From Cricetomys ansorgei (Eukaryota; Chordata; Mammalia; Rodentia; Nesomyidae): a DNA stretch of 64,000 nucleotides. Where the stretch lies: the NCBI GenBank assembly GCA_026225945.1, contig JAMJFZ010000852.1, positions 248,001 through 312,000 of the forward strand, written 5' to 3'. Made by a program: the position numbers and the translations under genes. Positions 11,640 to 21,990 of the stretch are shown in pieces; the stretch's first letter is position 1; each line of letters opens with the position of its first letter. Below the pieces are notes generated by a model. The model searched no databases. It was not told where the DNA came from and saw only the letters and a program-made list of their open reading frames with translations.

Positions 11640-12000
11640 ATTTGGGATGTATTCTTTCCTTTTCCAGTCAGTCTTTATCTACAGCACATCTGTGCATACC
11701 AAAGATACACCAGAGGCTGTGATAATGTCCATCCCCACTGCTGTAAATACCAACTTTATGTTCATGGCTTCCAAATTAATATTCTAGTCTAGACCTTAAA
11801 GCTAATCTACAAACTTGCACAAACTGTTCTCTTTCCGTGTACCTTTGGATGTCTCACAAGTATCTTAAATCTTTCATGGGCAAAACTAGGCTCCAGAGTA
11901 TTAAGTGTTTCCCGTATTTGTTCCTCTCCGACACTTATCCACATAAGTAATGGGCCAGAAGCCTGAGAGACATCATCATTCTTGTTTCTTCCTTCTTGAC
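11640..12000 (-). mobile_element. old mammalian repeat (family shared with 12790-13200 and 46690-47225), minus copy
   Basis: 'tgggccagaagcctgagaga' and 'catcatcattcttgtttctt', preceded by 'catgggcaaaactaggctcc', resemble an old mammal-wide repeat whose opposite strand contains 'gggccttgtaggccatggtaagg'. I do not assign a name. The call rests on block order only. Confidence 0.35.
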
Positions 12001-12019
12001 ATCACACTAGAGACCACAG

Positions 12020-12200
12020 AGATAAGACCCTAGGCCCTGATGTTTACTACCTGGACTTAAATCACACAGCCCCTTTTAAATATTTGTGTGACCTCATCCA
12101 AGTCATTCTAAATCTCTAAGACTCCCATTGGAAAGAAGAGAAAAGAGTGGCAACTATTTTATTGAGCATCCAAAGAATTAAATAAGGTAGAGAATAGCAA
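12020..12200 (+). mobile_element. MIR SINE fragment
   Basis: 'tgtgtgacctcatccaagtc' followed by 'attctaaatctctaagactc' corresponds to the MIR segment 'tgtgaccttgggcaagttacttaacctctctgagcctc' on the plus strand. Confidence 0.65.
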
Positions 12201-12789
12201 ACATAGAATATCGAACTGAAGTACATATTTAACAAATCTTGTGTGTTATTGTATCTATTCTCACCTTGTATTATTCCTGATGGTAATCATATCACTCTAT
12301 GAGATACAGATATTTATATTGTAAGGATGTTTGGATTAATGAAATGATATAAAATATATGTGGTACATATACTATCAGATCTTTGATAAATCATAGATTT
12401 ATAGTAATAATTACTAGCTTGCCAAAGTATCAAAGAGCAGGAAAAATAATTAATCATCTGTTATTATTCAAAAAATATCTTTGGGGAGCTATTTTTTGGC
12501 ATTTTGATAGATATTAGGAATAGATAAATGACCCACTCTATGATCCTCATATACTGGCACTTGTGGGGGTTTGTTTTCTAGTGCAGATACAGGAAGACAA
12601 TAAATGTAGTAAGGGAATTGAATAGTGTGGTAGGTGATGACAGGTATAATAGAAAATAGTAATGATGAAAAGTAAAATTAGTGCATAAAAAGGGGAAAGG
12701 GTTACAGTTTTAAATAGAATAACTAGGAATTCTCTTTGAATAAAACCACAAAGGTTGGGAAGATTAAATCAAGTGTTTGTACTGAGATG
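12201..12789. other. unassigned AT-rich non-coding DNA
   Basis: No repeat or open frame of note is recognised. Confidence 0.4.
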
Positions 12790-13200
12790 GATCTATAAGG
12801 ACCAGCAGAGGCCAGTGTAGTTTAAAATAGTAGGAGTGAGGAAGAGAGTGCTGCTAGCAGATGAACTCAGATAGGAATAAGGAGTAAGAGCATGGAGGGC
12901 TTTGTCAGACTGTATAAGGAATTTGACTTTTGTTCTGAGGGATGCCAGTGGAAAGTTTGGGTGATAGAAAACAAAAGCAAAACAATGATGTGTTTTATTA
13001 TTCACTCACTGTACTGAAACGAGACAGCAAAGAGCTGAGGTAAGAGTAGAAGCTGAGAGTCTAATCAAGAGGCTATTGTAATAAAGCCATAGATGATGGT
13101 AGATTAGATCAGCATGGTGTACCAGAGGTTAACCGATATTTGAATTGTGGATATACCTTACAGGTAGAGATCACAGGCTTTGCTGACTAGCAAGACTTAT
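12790..13200 (+). mobile_element. old mammalian repeat, plus copy
   Basis: 'gagcatggagggctttgtca', 'aaggaatttgacttttgttc', 'gaggctattgtaataaagcc', 'gatgatggtagattagatca' and 'ctttgctgactagcaag' follow in the order of a known mammal-wide repeat ('ggccttgtaggccatg', 'aaggagtttggattttattc', 'gaggctattgcagtagtcc'). A related plus-strand copy lies at 46690-47225. The 70-codon minus frame over it is a shadow. Confidence 0.5.
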
Positions 13201-13515
13201 AAACATGCAAGAGTCAAAAAATAATTTGAATTTTTAGAACCAGAAATATTATGATTCAAGGCCCAGCTGCTAAATTTGAATCCAAGTGGAAAATCCTATT
13301 CACAGCAACAGAAACTGTGGTCAGCTAACATTCCTCTCCACCTGGAAGAACTTTGGCCCCAAGAGTTACACAAAACTCAGCAGTAGAAAGCTATCTGAAA
13401 ATGCTTAAACTTGTAGAAATACAAGAGAATTTCAAATATCTTATGGGTCAAAAAGAAGTATTAGTAAGATTTAGCTGAATTAAAAGTACAAGCCAAGAAA
13501 AAGAAAGAAAACAAC

Positions 13516-13607
13516 GCATTTTAATTTGCATTCGTTTGATGGTTGAGTATGTTGAACACTTTTAAAAATGTTTATTTGTTGTGTTTATTTTCTCTGAGAA
13601 CTGTTCT
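13516..13607 (-). mobile_element. L1 ORF2 fragment, inverted 5' part
   Basis: 'tttaatttgcattcgtttga' and 'tggttgagtatgttgaacac' are the reverse complement of the C-terminal part of L1 ORF2 ('gatttgcatttccctgatggctaaggatgttgaacat'). The next sequence is plus-strand L1 3'UTR, the arrangement expected of a 5'-inverted insertion. Confidence 0.6.
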
Positions 13608-13850
13608 CTCTTATATGTGGATTTAGTGTTAGTGTGTGTTCGTGTGTGTGTGTGTGTGTGTGTGTGTAGTGTGGTCATAAAACTAAAAAGGGACTAGGGA
13701 TAATGAGGTTTTAAGAAAGAGGGAGAAGTGGAATAGAACCCGTGTGACATGAAAGCACAAAGAAGGCTGCTAGGGTAGTAAGTAGAAGGAAAAGGCAGGG
13801 TGCTGGGAGGGAAAGATGGAGAATAAACTGAACAAAGCCAATTATTCTTG
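13608..13850 (+). mobile_element. rodent L1 3'UTR fragment
   Basis: 'tgttctctcttatatgtgga' opens the segment, as in rodent L1 3'UTRs (compare 26820 and 53790). A GT array interrupts it, then an A/G-rich block 'gggagggaaagatggag' follows. It is plus-oriented, opposite to 13516-13607. Confidence 0.55.
13632..13668. repeat. (GT)n microsatellite
   Basis: About 18 GT units with one TC interruption near the start, inside L1 3'UTR sequence. Confidence 0.95.
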
Positions 13851-14994
13851 AAAATGTCATAATGAAGGTTAATACCTTATAAACTAATTAACAATAGTAA
13901 AGAAACATGCAAACCAATATTCCTCATGAATGAAAAAAATCATCAACAGAATGTTATCAAATATACAAAGAATAAATCACAAGCAACCAGAATTTATCAT
14001 GATATTGTAAGGCTAGTTCATTATTCAATAATCAATGGATAAATTACATGATATTAACAATATAAAGGAAAACACTTGTGGCCCTGTAAATAGAAGCAAA
14101 AGAACTACACATCCAAGATAGATATGTTCTCAAATAATTAAAGGGCATCTACAAAAACCTTTGGCAAGGATCATATTCAATGTTTAGACTGAATACTTTG
14201 CCCTTAAGACTAGGAATCACAATGCCTATTTTCATTATTCTTATTCAACATCATACTGAAAGCTCTAGTTCAGGGCAGAAAATAAGAAAACTAAGAGTCA
14301 TACCAACTGGAATGAGAAATAAATCATCCTATTTCATTTGCTATGATTGTTTACATAAAAACTCCAAAGGAATCTCCATTAAAACCTTGAAAATAATAAG
14401 GGAGTTCATCAAAGGCACAGGATAGTTGTCAACAAACAAAAGTCCACTATATTTCTATATATTAGGAAATCAACATTTGGAAACAAATTTCAAATATCAT
14501 TATAATAGCTTTTCAAAAGTGAAATTCTGAGGTATAAATCTAGTAAAACATCTTGGGCATGGATGCTGAAAATCACAAAACACTTATAAACCAAATGGAA
14601 GGACAAACCACGTTTATAGATTGATGCTACCTGCTAACCATGGCAATTTTCTCAAAATTGTTCCACAGATTTCATGAAATGTCATTCAAAATTCCAAAAC
14701 TTTAAATATAGACAAGATGTTTTTAAAACTACAAGAAAATAATCTAGAATATGCACAACAATTTTGACGAAAAAAGTTAGAAGATTTAGGCTACTAAATT
14801 TTACAACATATTATATACACTAATATAGGGAGTGTGGCATTCATATAGAGATAAACATATAGGTCAATGGGGGAGGGGTTGAATTTACTCCACAAATTAT
14901 TCTATAACAAATGGATATAATCTACCACCTAACAGTATATACAAAAAAGTCACATAAGTAGAAGTTCAGCCTGGGCTAAGATAGATAATGTGTC

Positions 14995-15066
14995 AACACA
15001 CACACACCACTACCACCACCACCACCATCACGACCACCACCACCACCAACAACAACAACCACAACA
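14995..15066. repeat. (CCA)n/(CAA)n trinucleotide array
   Basis: CACAC followed by CCA units with single-base changes and then CAA units. The valine-rich 69-codon minus frame at 14993-15202 is its translation. Confidence 0.95.
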
Positions 15067-15218
15067 AATAAAAAGGGAGGGAGCAGAGAAAAAAGAAAGA
15101 CCTGAAAAGAGACTTTACAAAAGATGGTAAATGTGCATATGAGAAGAAATGAGCATCATTAGGTATTAGAAACATCAAATTAAAGTCAAAATGAGTTTTC
15201 ATGACACATCAGAAGATC

Positions 15219-15254
15219 TAAAAAAAAAAAACAAAAAAAAACAAAAAAAAAAAC
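15219..15254. repeat. A-rich tract with regular C interruptions
   Basis: Runs of A of 8-11 bases separated by single C. It lies inside the old L1 ORF2. Confidence 0.9.
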
Positions 15255-15520
15255 ACCAAAAAATGAGATATGGAGCTCCTAATGAGCAACTGATATCTTC
15301 TACATGTCTAATGGAAATTAAAAATGCATGGTCTGGAAAACAGCCAAACACACACTAAACCCATGATCTACCAATAACACTCTTGGCCATTTTATCTAGA
15401 GCAATTAAAACTTACATTCATACAAAGCTTATCTATGTTTGTAGTATCTTTCTTTACAACAGCCCCCAATTTGAAAAAATAAAACAAATGTCTCTCTGTA
15501 CCTTGATGGATATTCTAGTT

Positions 15521-15985
15521 TCCTTTTTGGTACTGTGAGATATCCCCACCAAAAGCAACTTAGGGGAGGAAACTGTTTATTCTGCTTACAAATCCAGGTC
15601 ACAATCCATCACTTAGGGAAGTCAAGGCAGGAACTTAATGCAGGAACTTGAAGGTCTGTTTGTTATCCCACAAAGCATTACCTCTGACCAAGTAACTTCA
15701 TTGCCAAGGAAGTACAATAGTGATCATGGAGGATGCTGATCACTGGCTTACTCATAGGTTCATGCTTAGCTAGCTTTCTTATACAGCCCAGTATCACCTG
15801 CTTAGCGATAGTGATGCCCACAGGGGGATGTGCTCTCCTGCATCATTTAGTAAGTCAATTTCCACAGATATCCCCACAGGCCAATGTGGTCTAGAAAATT
15901 CAACTGAGGCTTTCCTCTCATATAATTCGAGGTTGTGTCAAGTTGATAATTAATGCTGACCAGGACAGTGAATAAACAAATTGTC
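15521..15985 (-). mobile_element. rodent interspersed repeat inserted into L1M ORF2
   Basis: The start 'tagtttcctttttggtactg' and end 'ttgtgtcaagttgata' followed by 'ctgaccaggaca' are the reverse complement of a common rodent repeat whose plus strand begins near 'gtgtcaacttgacacaggct' and ends with 'aaaccctgactaagaca'. Inside are 'ttatacagcccagtatcacc' and 'tgatgcccacagggggatgt', blocks of the same family. L1M ORF2 flanks it on both sides, so it inserted after the L1. I do not give a family name. Confidence 0.65.
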
Positions 15986-16260
15986 ATACCACCATCCAGT
16001 GGGATAATATCCAGCAATAAAAATTAATGAATTGCTTGTATACTATCACTTTGGGTAACTCCTAAAGGCATTATCCCAAATCAAAGGACCCATTCTCAAG
16101 TTATGTTAAACATCATCCACTCGTACATGCCTTAATTAACAAATGGACAATTTAATGGTGACAAGTAATACAGAATTGTATCAGATTCTAGACTCCAGTT
16201 CTGTTACCACAGGTAGGTAATAGGTATATATATTTACACTTAATGTTGAATTATGAATTT
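15986..16260 (+). mobile_element. old L1 ORF2/3' end, 3' portion of split copy
   Basis: 'gtgaataaacaaattgtcat' and 'aatatccagcaataaaaatt' continue L1 ORF2 exactly where 'ccttgatgg' stops at about 15511. In intact L1 copies these blocks run together ('gatggtgaataaacaaattgtggta', 'actcagcaataaaaa'). This confirms that the element at 15521-15985 is an insertion. Confidence 0.75.
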
Positions 16261-17485
16261 CTGAAACAAAACAAATTATATTATATTTGTCTTTGAACTT
16301 CTAATTCATTATGCATAGGAGGCAGTGCACAAAAGAACTTGCCATAGACTGCCAGATTCATATAAAGAGACACTCATGAATGGAATCACAAACAGTATGC
16401 AGGTCATGTCCTTTCACATTTGTATACTTCTTCAGTTCCCAGAAATAGCAATTTTTCTAGCACATCTTCTCTGAGAAGATTAAGCATTATTTCAGCTCCC
16501 ACGCATTCTAATTGCTGTATACTTCAGCCAAACTAAAGGATAATGCCATCTCAGAAGTGGCCTGGCTCCAAGAAATTCTAAATCTTGACTAGCTGAGCTC
16601 TTGCTGAGGTGGTCAAGGGCATTTTCATTGGTTCATCAGGCTTTTTGACTGGAAAATTTGTGGTAAATTGGCAAGGTACTCTAAGCCAGATTATAAACCT
16701 TTAAAAGAGCTGCCAGTAGCAGTTTTTAGATGGGTCTTCTATTATTCCAGATTCTGATGGTTTCCGGCCAAATCCTTAGAATAATTTTGTAGAAGTCATG
16801 CTGTCAAATCTGTGGATCTTGGCAAGTCATGAGTTGTTTTTCTCTCTGCTTAGCAAGTTGCTATGCTTTATGCTTTGTAGCTTTGAGGCCAGAATGCAAT
16901 TGTCCATTTGCTAATTTTCATGGGACTGGAAGCTGATTGCTGGACTCATATATTTTTTCAGTATTTGTGAAGATTGTAGCATTCAGATGAAACCACGTTA
17001 TCCCATTTCAACCAATCAAACTCACTTGACCATTCAAATCAATTATACATCTCATAAATTAAAGCAGGTCTTGATTCTACTCTTGTCTGTCATAAACACA
17101 TTCAAACATTGCAAAGGCAAATCATACAAAATAAATAAATTCAGCCAAACAAATCCTTTTGCAAATTAACTTTGAGCATCCATTATTTACTCTTTCAGAT
17201 GGCTAATCCTGTGAACCATTGTCTCTGTGGAAACAGCTACCAGACTCATTCTCTCTGCTGGGAGTACTACCCATCAAATTCCCACACTTCATATTCCATA
17301 TACAGTCAGAGGGCTCATATGTAGGGACATGTGTCTGTCTAAGCATCCAACGTAGCTTCATCATTCCTCTAGGACACTGCCCTGCGTGTCACATAAAACT
17401 AATGAAAGTGAGAGAAATGGAGAATACAAGGTGCTAGTCCTTTTAGTATAGGACACCTGCTCTTGCTTTACCGGTAACTTTAACT
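16261..17485. other. unassigned non-coding DNA
   Basis: I recognise no repeat family or gene. The open frames are 60-72 codons without motifs. Confidence 0.45.
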
Positions 17486-17580
17486 CTGCTGTTCTCAATG
17501 TTGACTGCATATGAGAATCAGCTTGACAACTTTTGATCAGCATTCATGCCAGAAAAACTCAATCAAAACCTCAGATCACA
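17486..17580 (+). mobile_element. MER5-like hAT fragment
   Basis: 'ctgttctcaatgttgactgc' then 'atatgagaatcagcttgaca' and 'acttttgat' matches the terminal part of MER5-type non-autonomous hAT elements ('gttctcaaccttggctgcacattagaatcacctggggagctttt'). Only the 5' part is recognisable. Confidence 0.55.
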
Positions 17581-18009
17581 CTTACATGCATTTACACTCA
17601 TTGTGGTCCCTGTGGCAATTCTAACTTATTCAAGACTGTCACATTCCATAAGTACTTGATAAATATGGACTTACATTCTTGGAGGAACATAGCTGAGAGT
17701 TGGGAACTGTTGGTCAAAGGACACATAATTTTGGCTAAAAGGAAAGTCTTTTGGCATAAAGGAGATCTTGAACTTATACACTGAGATGACTATGGTTAGC
17801 AGCAATATATATTGCATACTTGAAAACTGCTAAAAGGGTACATTTTAAATGTTCTCTCCACAAAAGCATAAATGTATGAAGTGGTGCATATACTAATTAG
17901 CTCCATTTAACCATTTTATAATATGTGTATAGATCAAGATATTTTTAAATACCATAAATTTTAGTCAATTAAAAGTAATATCTATAATATAGATATACTG
18001 ATAGCTAGC
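17581..18009. other. unassigned AT-rich non-coding DNA
   Basis: No repeat or gene is recognised. The sequence becomes strongly AT-rich towards 18000. Confidence 0.4.
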
Positions 18010-18205
18010 ATATACTGCTAAGTAACAAGCATTTTATGTATATTGATTTGTGTAGTCTTTAAATAGGTTTTGTTAATATTTCCATTCCATAGTTAGAGAA
18101 ACTGAGGCTTGGGAACATTAATTTTCTCAAGGTCATGAAGCTGATAAGCAACAGATTAAGAATGAAAATTCAGGCAGTCTGTCTCAAAAATCATGCAGAA
18201 TTACT
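18010..18205 (+). mobile_element. MIR SINE
   Basis: 'gttagagaaactgaggcttg', 'ttctcaaggtcatgaagctg' and 'aattcaggcagtctgtctc' follow MIR order ('gatgaggaaactgaggcaca', 'ttgcccaaggtcacacagct', 'acccaggcagtctggctcc'). Confidence 0.85.
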
Positions 18206-18519
18206 TCCTTCTCTTACTCACAGAACTTATTTCCACTGACTTTGATCTCTAGCTGTGGCTCCTGTTCCCTCCCTTTGCCCCTGAGTGTGTTGCCCTGTTT
18301 TAGACTTCTTTTCTTCCTTGACTTTGGACTTCTGCTTTCAGAAGTGCCCTTTAATTCCTTATCACTTAGATTCATCTAACAGGACTACACATGCTACCCA
18401 CCACAAATGCTCCCTTCATCAACATCTGTCCCAGTTTCATTTCTGTTGCTGTGACAAAATAATCTGCCAAAGAAACCTAAGGATTACAAGATGTTTCAGG
18501 AATAAAAACTTTTGCTGCT
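18206..18519. other. mostly unassigned; possible LTR edge at the end
   Basis: Pyrimidine-rich unassigned sequence. At 18430-18470 'tttctgttgctgtgacaaaa' resembles the outer end of MaLR-type LTRs in minus orientation, but too little follows to call the element. Confidence 0.35.
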
Positions 18520-18660
18520 AAGTCTTGATGACCTGAGTTTGATCTCCAGGCTCCACTTGCAATGTAGTCAAAGCAGCTCTTGAACTTTTGTTACTCTTTC
18601 TGCTTTCATCCTCATGAGTTCTGGGGTTGTAGATGCATGCCACTGTACCTGGTAAAATGT
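18520..18660 (-). mobile_element. SINE fragments (B3-like head then B1-like, minus)
   Basis: 'tcttgatgacctgagtttga' and 'tctccaggctccac' is a tRNA-SINE head. 'cctcatgagttctggggttg' and 'atgcatgccactgtacctgg' is B1 in reverse complement ('cctcctgagtgctgggattaaaggcatgtgccaccacgcctgg'). It may be a composite or two insertions. Confidence 0.5.
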
Positions 18661-18739
18661 ATTTAACATTTTGAGAAATTTTCAAACTATCATGCTGTAC
18701 CATTTATCCATCCTCACTTGCAATATGTGATCTTTGTTT

Positions 18740-21700
18740 CTGTGGAATTATCTTTTTTATTTTTTTGAAAATAGATTTTTCTCACACAATATATCCTGAT
18801 TATGGTTTCCACTCCCTATACTCCTCCCAGTTCTTTCCCACCTCTCCTCCCTCTGGATCTACTCCATTTATGTCTTTCATTAAAAAGAACAGGCTCCTAA
18901 GAGACAACAACTAAATATGAGAAAAATATAATAAGATGAAGCAAAACTTTCGTATCGAAATTGGACACAGCAACCCAATGGTAGGAGAAAAAGAATCTGT
19001 CCCAAGAGCAGGCAAAAGACTCAGAGACGCACTTGTTCCCATTGTCAAGAATTTCATAAAAATACTAAACTAATATCTATAACATATACACAGAAGACCT
19101 GATGTAGAGCCATGTAAGCCCTGTGCTTGCTGCTTCAGTCTCTGTGAGTCCATTTGCTCCTTGTTTAATTGATTCAGATGGCCCTGTTCTGCTGGTGTCT
19201 TCCATCCTCTCTGGCTCTTACAATCATTCAGCCTCCACTTCCACTGGATTCTCTGAGCTCTAAGGAGAGGGATTTGATGGAGACCTCAAGATAGCCTCTC
19301 TCCACATAATGTCTTGCTTTGAGTATCTACATCTGTTTCCATCTGCTATCAGGTGAAGCCTCTCTGTTGATGACTGGATAACACACTTATCTATGAGTAT
19401 AACAGAATATCATTAGGAGTCATTTTATTGATTTTTTTTTGATCAGTCATGTTTGGTTTTACCCTAGGTCTCTAGGATACCTAGGCTTTGGTTCTTGACC
19501 ACCCAAGTAGTGTTAGGAATGGGATCCTTGTCATGGAGTGGGCCTTAAGTCAAATCAGACATTAGTTGGTTAGATTACCCTAGTGTATTTTACAGGCAAA
19601 ACAGATTGTAGATCTAAGTTTTTATGGCTGGGTTGGCATCCATGTTCCTCTTTTTATATCCTTCAGAATAAATATCTACACAAAGACTAGAACATAGGGA
19701 TAAAGGCTACATTTAGGCAACATCTCGATTTCTCCATATTCGATTAGTTGTGTGGGTATTTTCCCCAACAATGGAGCTCCACTGTCAGTTTGCGGAGAGA
19801 AACCCTTTGTCTTAGCATCAGCCTGAGTTGTTTGGGGTACATCCATGGGATCCCCTTGTCTAACAACTCAGTTGAATGCATCCCAGTCTCACCATTGGAA
19901 GATTGGTCAGGCTACAAGACATGGCCAGTTGAGATGCCATATGCTTCATTACTAGAGTGCTCATTAGGATCACCTTCATAGATTCCACGCAGTTTCCACT
20001 GCACTAGGTTTCCATACCACCTCCCAATCATATCTCAATTCCAACCAGCTCTCCCCATACTCTCTTCCTCCATCTCCCCTCTCACCTCACCTGGTCCTTC
20101 CCAATCCTGTCCCCCCACAATCCAGTCTACCCCTAAAGTCTAATGTACTTCTCCCTCCCATAGAGATGCATGTATCACCCCAGACATGTCCTCTTTAGGT
20201 AACATATCTGGGTCTATGGATTATAGCTTAGTTATCATTTACTTAATAGCTAATATCTACTTGGAAGCAAACATATATTTGTCTTTCTGGGTCTGAATCA
20301 CCTTACTCAGGATGAATTTTTTTCTAGTTCCATCCACTTGCCTGCAAATTTCATGATGTCATTTTTAACAATGAAGTAATTCTGCATTATGGAAATTTGC
20401 CACATTTTGGTAAGCTATTCTTCTGTTGAGGTACATCTAGGTTGTTTCCAGTTTCTGGCTATTATGAATAAAGCCACAAAGAACAGGGTTGAGCAAGTTT
20501 CTCTGTAGCAAGATGAAGTGCCCTTTGGGTATATGTTCAAGAGTGGTATAGCTATGTCTTAAGGTAGGTAGATTCCCAATTTCCTGAGGAAACTCCATAT
20601 TGATTTCCATAGTGGCTGAACAAGTTTGCACTCTCACTAGCAATGAAGAGTGTTCCCCTTGCTCCATATCCTCACCAGCATGAGCTGTCCTTTGTGTTAC
20701 TGATCTTAGCCATTCTGAGAGGTACAAGATGGAATCTCAGAGTAGTTTTGATTTGCATTACCCTGATGGCTAAGGATATTGAACATTTCTTTAAGTGTTT
20801 CTCAGCCATTTGAGATCCCCTTTTTGAGAATTCTTTGTTTAGATCTGTACCCCGTTTATAAATTGAACTTTTGTTTTTTGTTTTTGACATCTAGTTTCTT
20901 GAGTTCTTTATCTATTTTGTATATTAGTATTGCATCATATGTAGAGTTGGTAAAAATCTTTCCCATTCTATAGGCTACCACTTTGTCCTATTGATGGTAT
21001 CTTTTGCCTTACAGAAGCTTTTCAGTTCCATGAGGTCCCATTTATTAATTGTTAATCTTATTGCTTGAGTTATTGGTGTTCTGTTCAGAAAGTTTTCTCC
21101 TGTGCCAATGTGGTCAAGGCTATTAATGACGTTCTCTTTTATCAGGTTCAGTATATCTGCTTTTATGTTGAGGTCATTGATCCATTTGGATTTGAGTTTT
21201 GTGCAGGGTGATAAATATGGATCTATTTGCATTATTGTACATGAAGACATCCAATTAGATCAGTGCCATTTGCTGAAGATGCTGTCTTTTTTCCAGTGTG
21301 TATTTCTGGCTACTTTATCAAAAATTAGGTATCACCAGGTATATGGATTTATGTCTGAGTCTTCAATTTGATTCCATTGATCAACATGTCTATTTTATGC
21401 CCATACTATGTGGTTTTTATTTCTATAGCTGTGTAGTACAACTTAAAATCAGTGATGGTCAGACTTCCAGTAGTTTTTTGCTGTTCAGGATTATTTCAGC
21501 TATTTTGTGGTTTTTTGTTTTTTGGTTTGTTTGTTTTGGGGGTTTTTTAAAATTTTTTTTATTTTTTGCTATTTCCATGTGAAGTTGAAAACTGTCTTTT
21601 CAAGGTCTATAAAAAATTGAGTTGGAATTTTGATAAGGACGGCACTGAATCTGTATATTGCCATTGGCAAGGTGGACAATTTTACTATGTTAATCCTAAC

Positions 21701-21990
21701 CTATCCATGAGCATGGGAGATCTTTCCATCTTCTGAGATTTTCAATTTCTTTCTTCAAAGACTTGAACTTTAATATCATACAAGTTTTTCATTTGCTTGT
21801 TTAAAGTTCCCCATATATTACATATTATTTGAAGCTATTGCTTTCCTGATTTCTTTCTCAGTTTGTTTGTCATTTGTATATAGAAAAGCTACTGTTTGTT
21901 TATTTTTTATTAATCATGTATCCAACCACTTCGCTGAAAGTTTTATCAGCTGTAGTAGTTCTCTGGTGGAATTTTGGGGGTTGCTTATGC
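18740..21990 (-). mobile_element. rodent L1, ORF2 C-terminal half plus complete 3'UTR
   Basis: This is the best-preserved LINE. Read on the minus strand, 21985 down to about 20400 is L1 ORF2 (reverse transcriptase C-terminal side and the cysteine/tryptophan-rich end). One surviving frame (21250-20975) contains 'QIDPYLSPCTKLKSKWI' and 'TGENFLNRTPITQAIR'. The next (20890-20672) contains 'SISLAIRVMQIKTTLRFH'. A third (20727-20437) covers the C-terminal end. The frame shifts between these pieces show it is inactive. From about 20400 to 18740 is the 3'UTR with its G/A-rich block, ending at a T-rich stretch (about 18760) that is the remnant poly-A. There is no ORF1 or 5'UTR, so it is 5'-truncated. 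L1 ORF2 encodes an endonuclease and reverse transcriptase. Confidence 0.93.

Larger units (their letters stand above)
13851..15520 (+). mobile_element. old L1 (L1M-type) ORF2, 5' portion of a split copy
   Basis: The plus strand carries recognisable L1 ORF2 in broken frames. 'caaaaacctttggcaaggat' and 'catactgaaagctctagttc' are from the reverse transcriptase region. 'aaaactccaaaggaatctcc' and 'aaacaaatttcaaatatcat' are downstream ORF2 blocks. The 81-codon frame at 14180-14425 (with 'KIRKLRVIPTGMRNK') is one surviving piece of the RT domain. Many stops and indels mark it as long dead. It is interrupted by a CCA-rich array (14995-15066) and by a younger repeat at 15521-15985, after which ORF2 resumes. 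Confidence 0.85.

Noticed and set aside
14180..14425. 81-codon plus frame
   Set aside because: Part of the decayed L1M reverse transcriptase region, not a separate gene.
20437..21371. Several frames of 89-96 codons on both strands
   Set aside because: Minus frames are broken pieces of L1 ORF2, plus frames are antisense shadows. The copy is truncated and frame-shifted, so no functional protein is expected.
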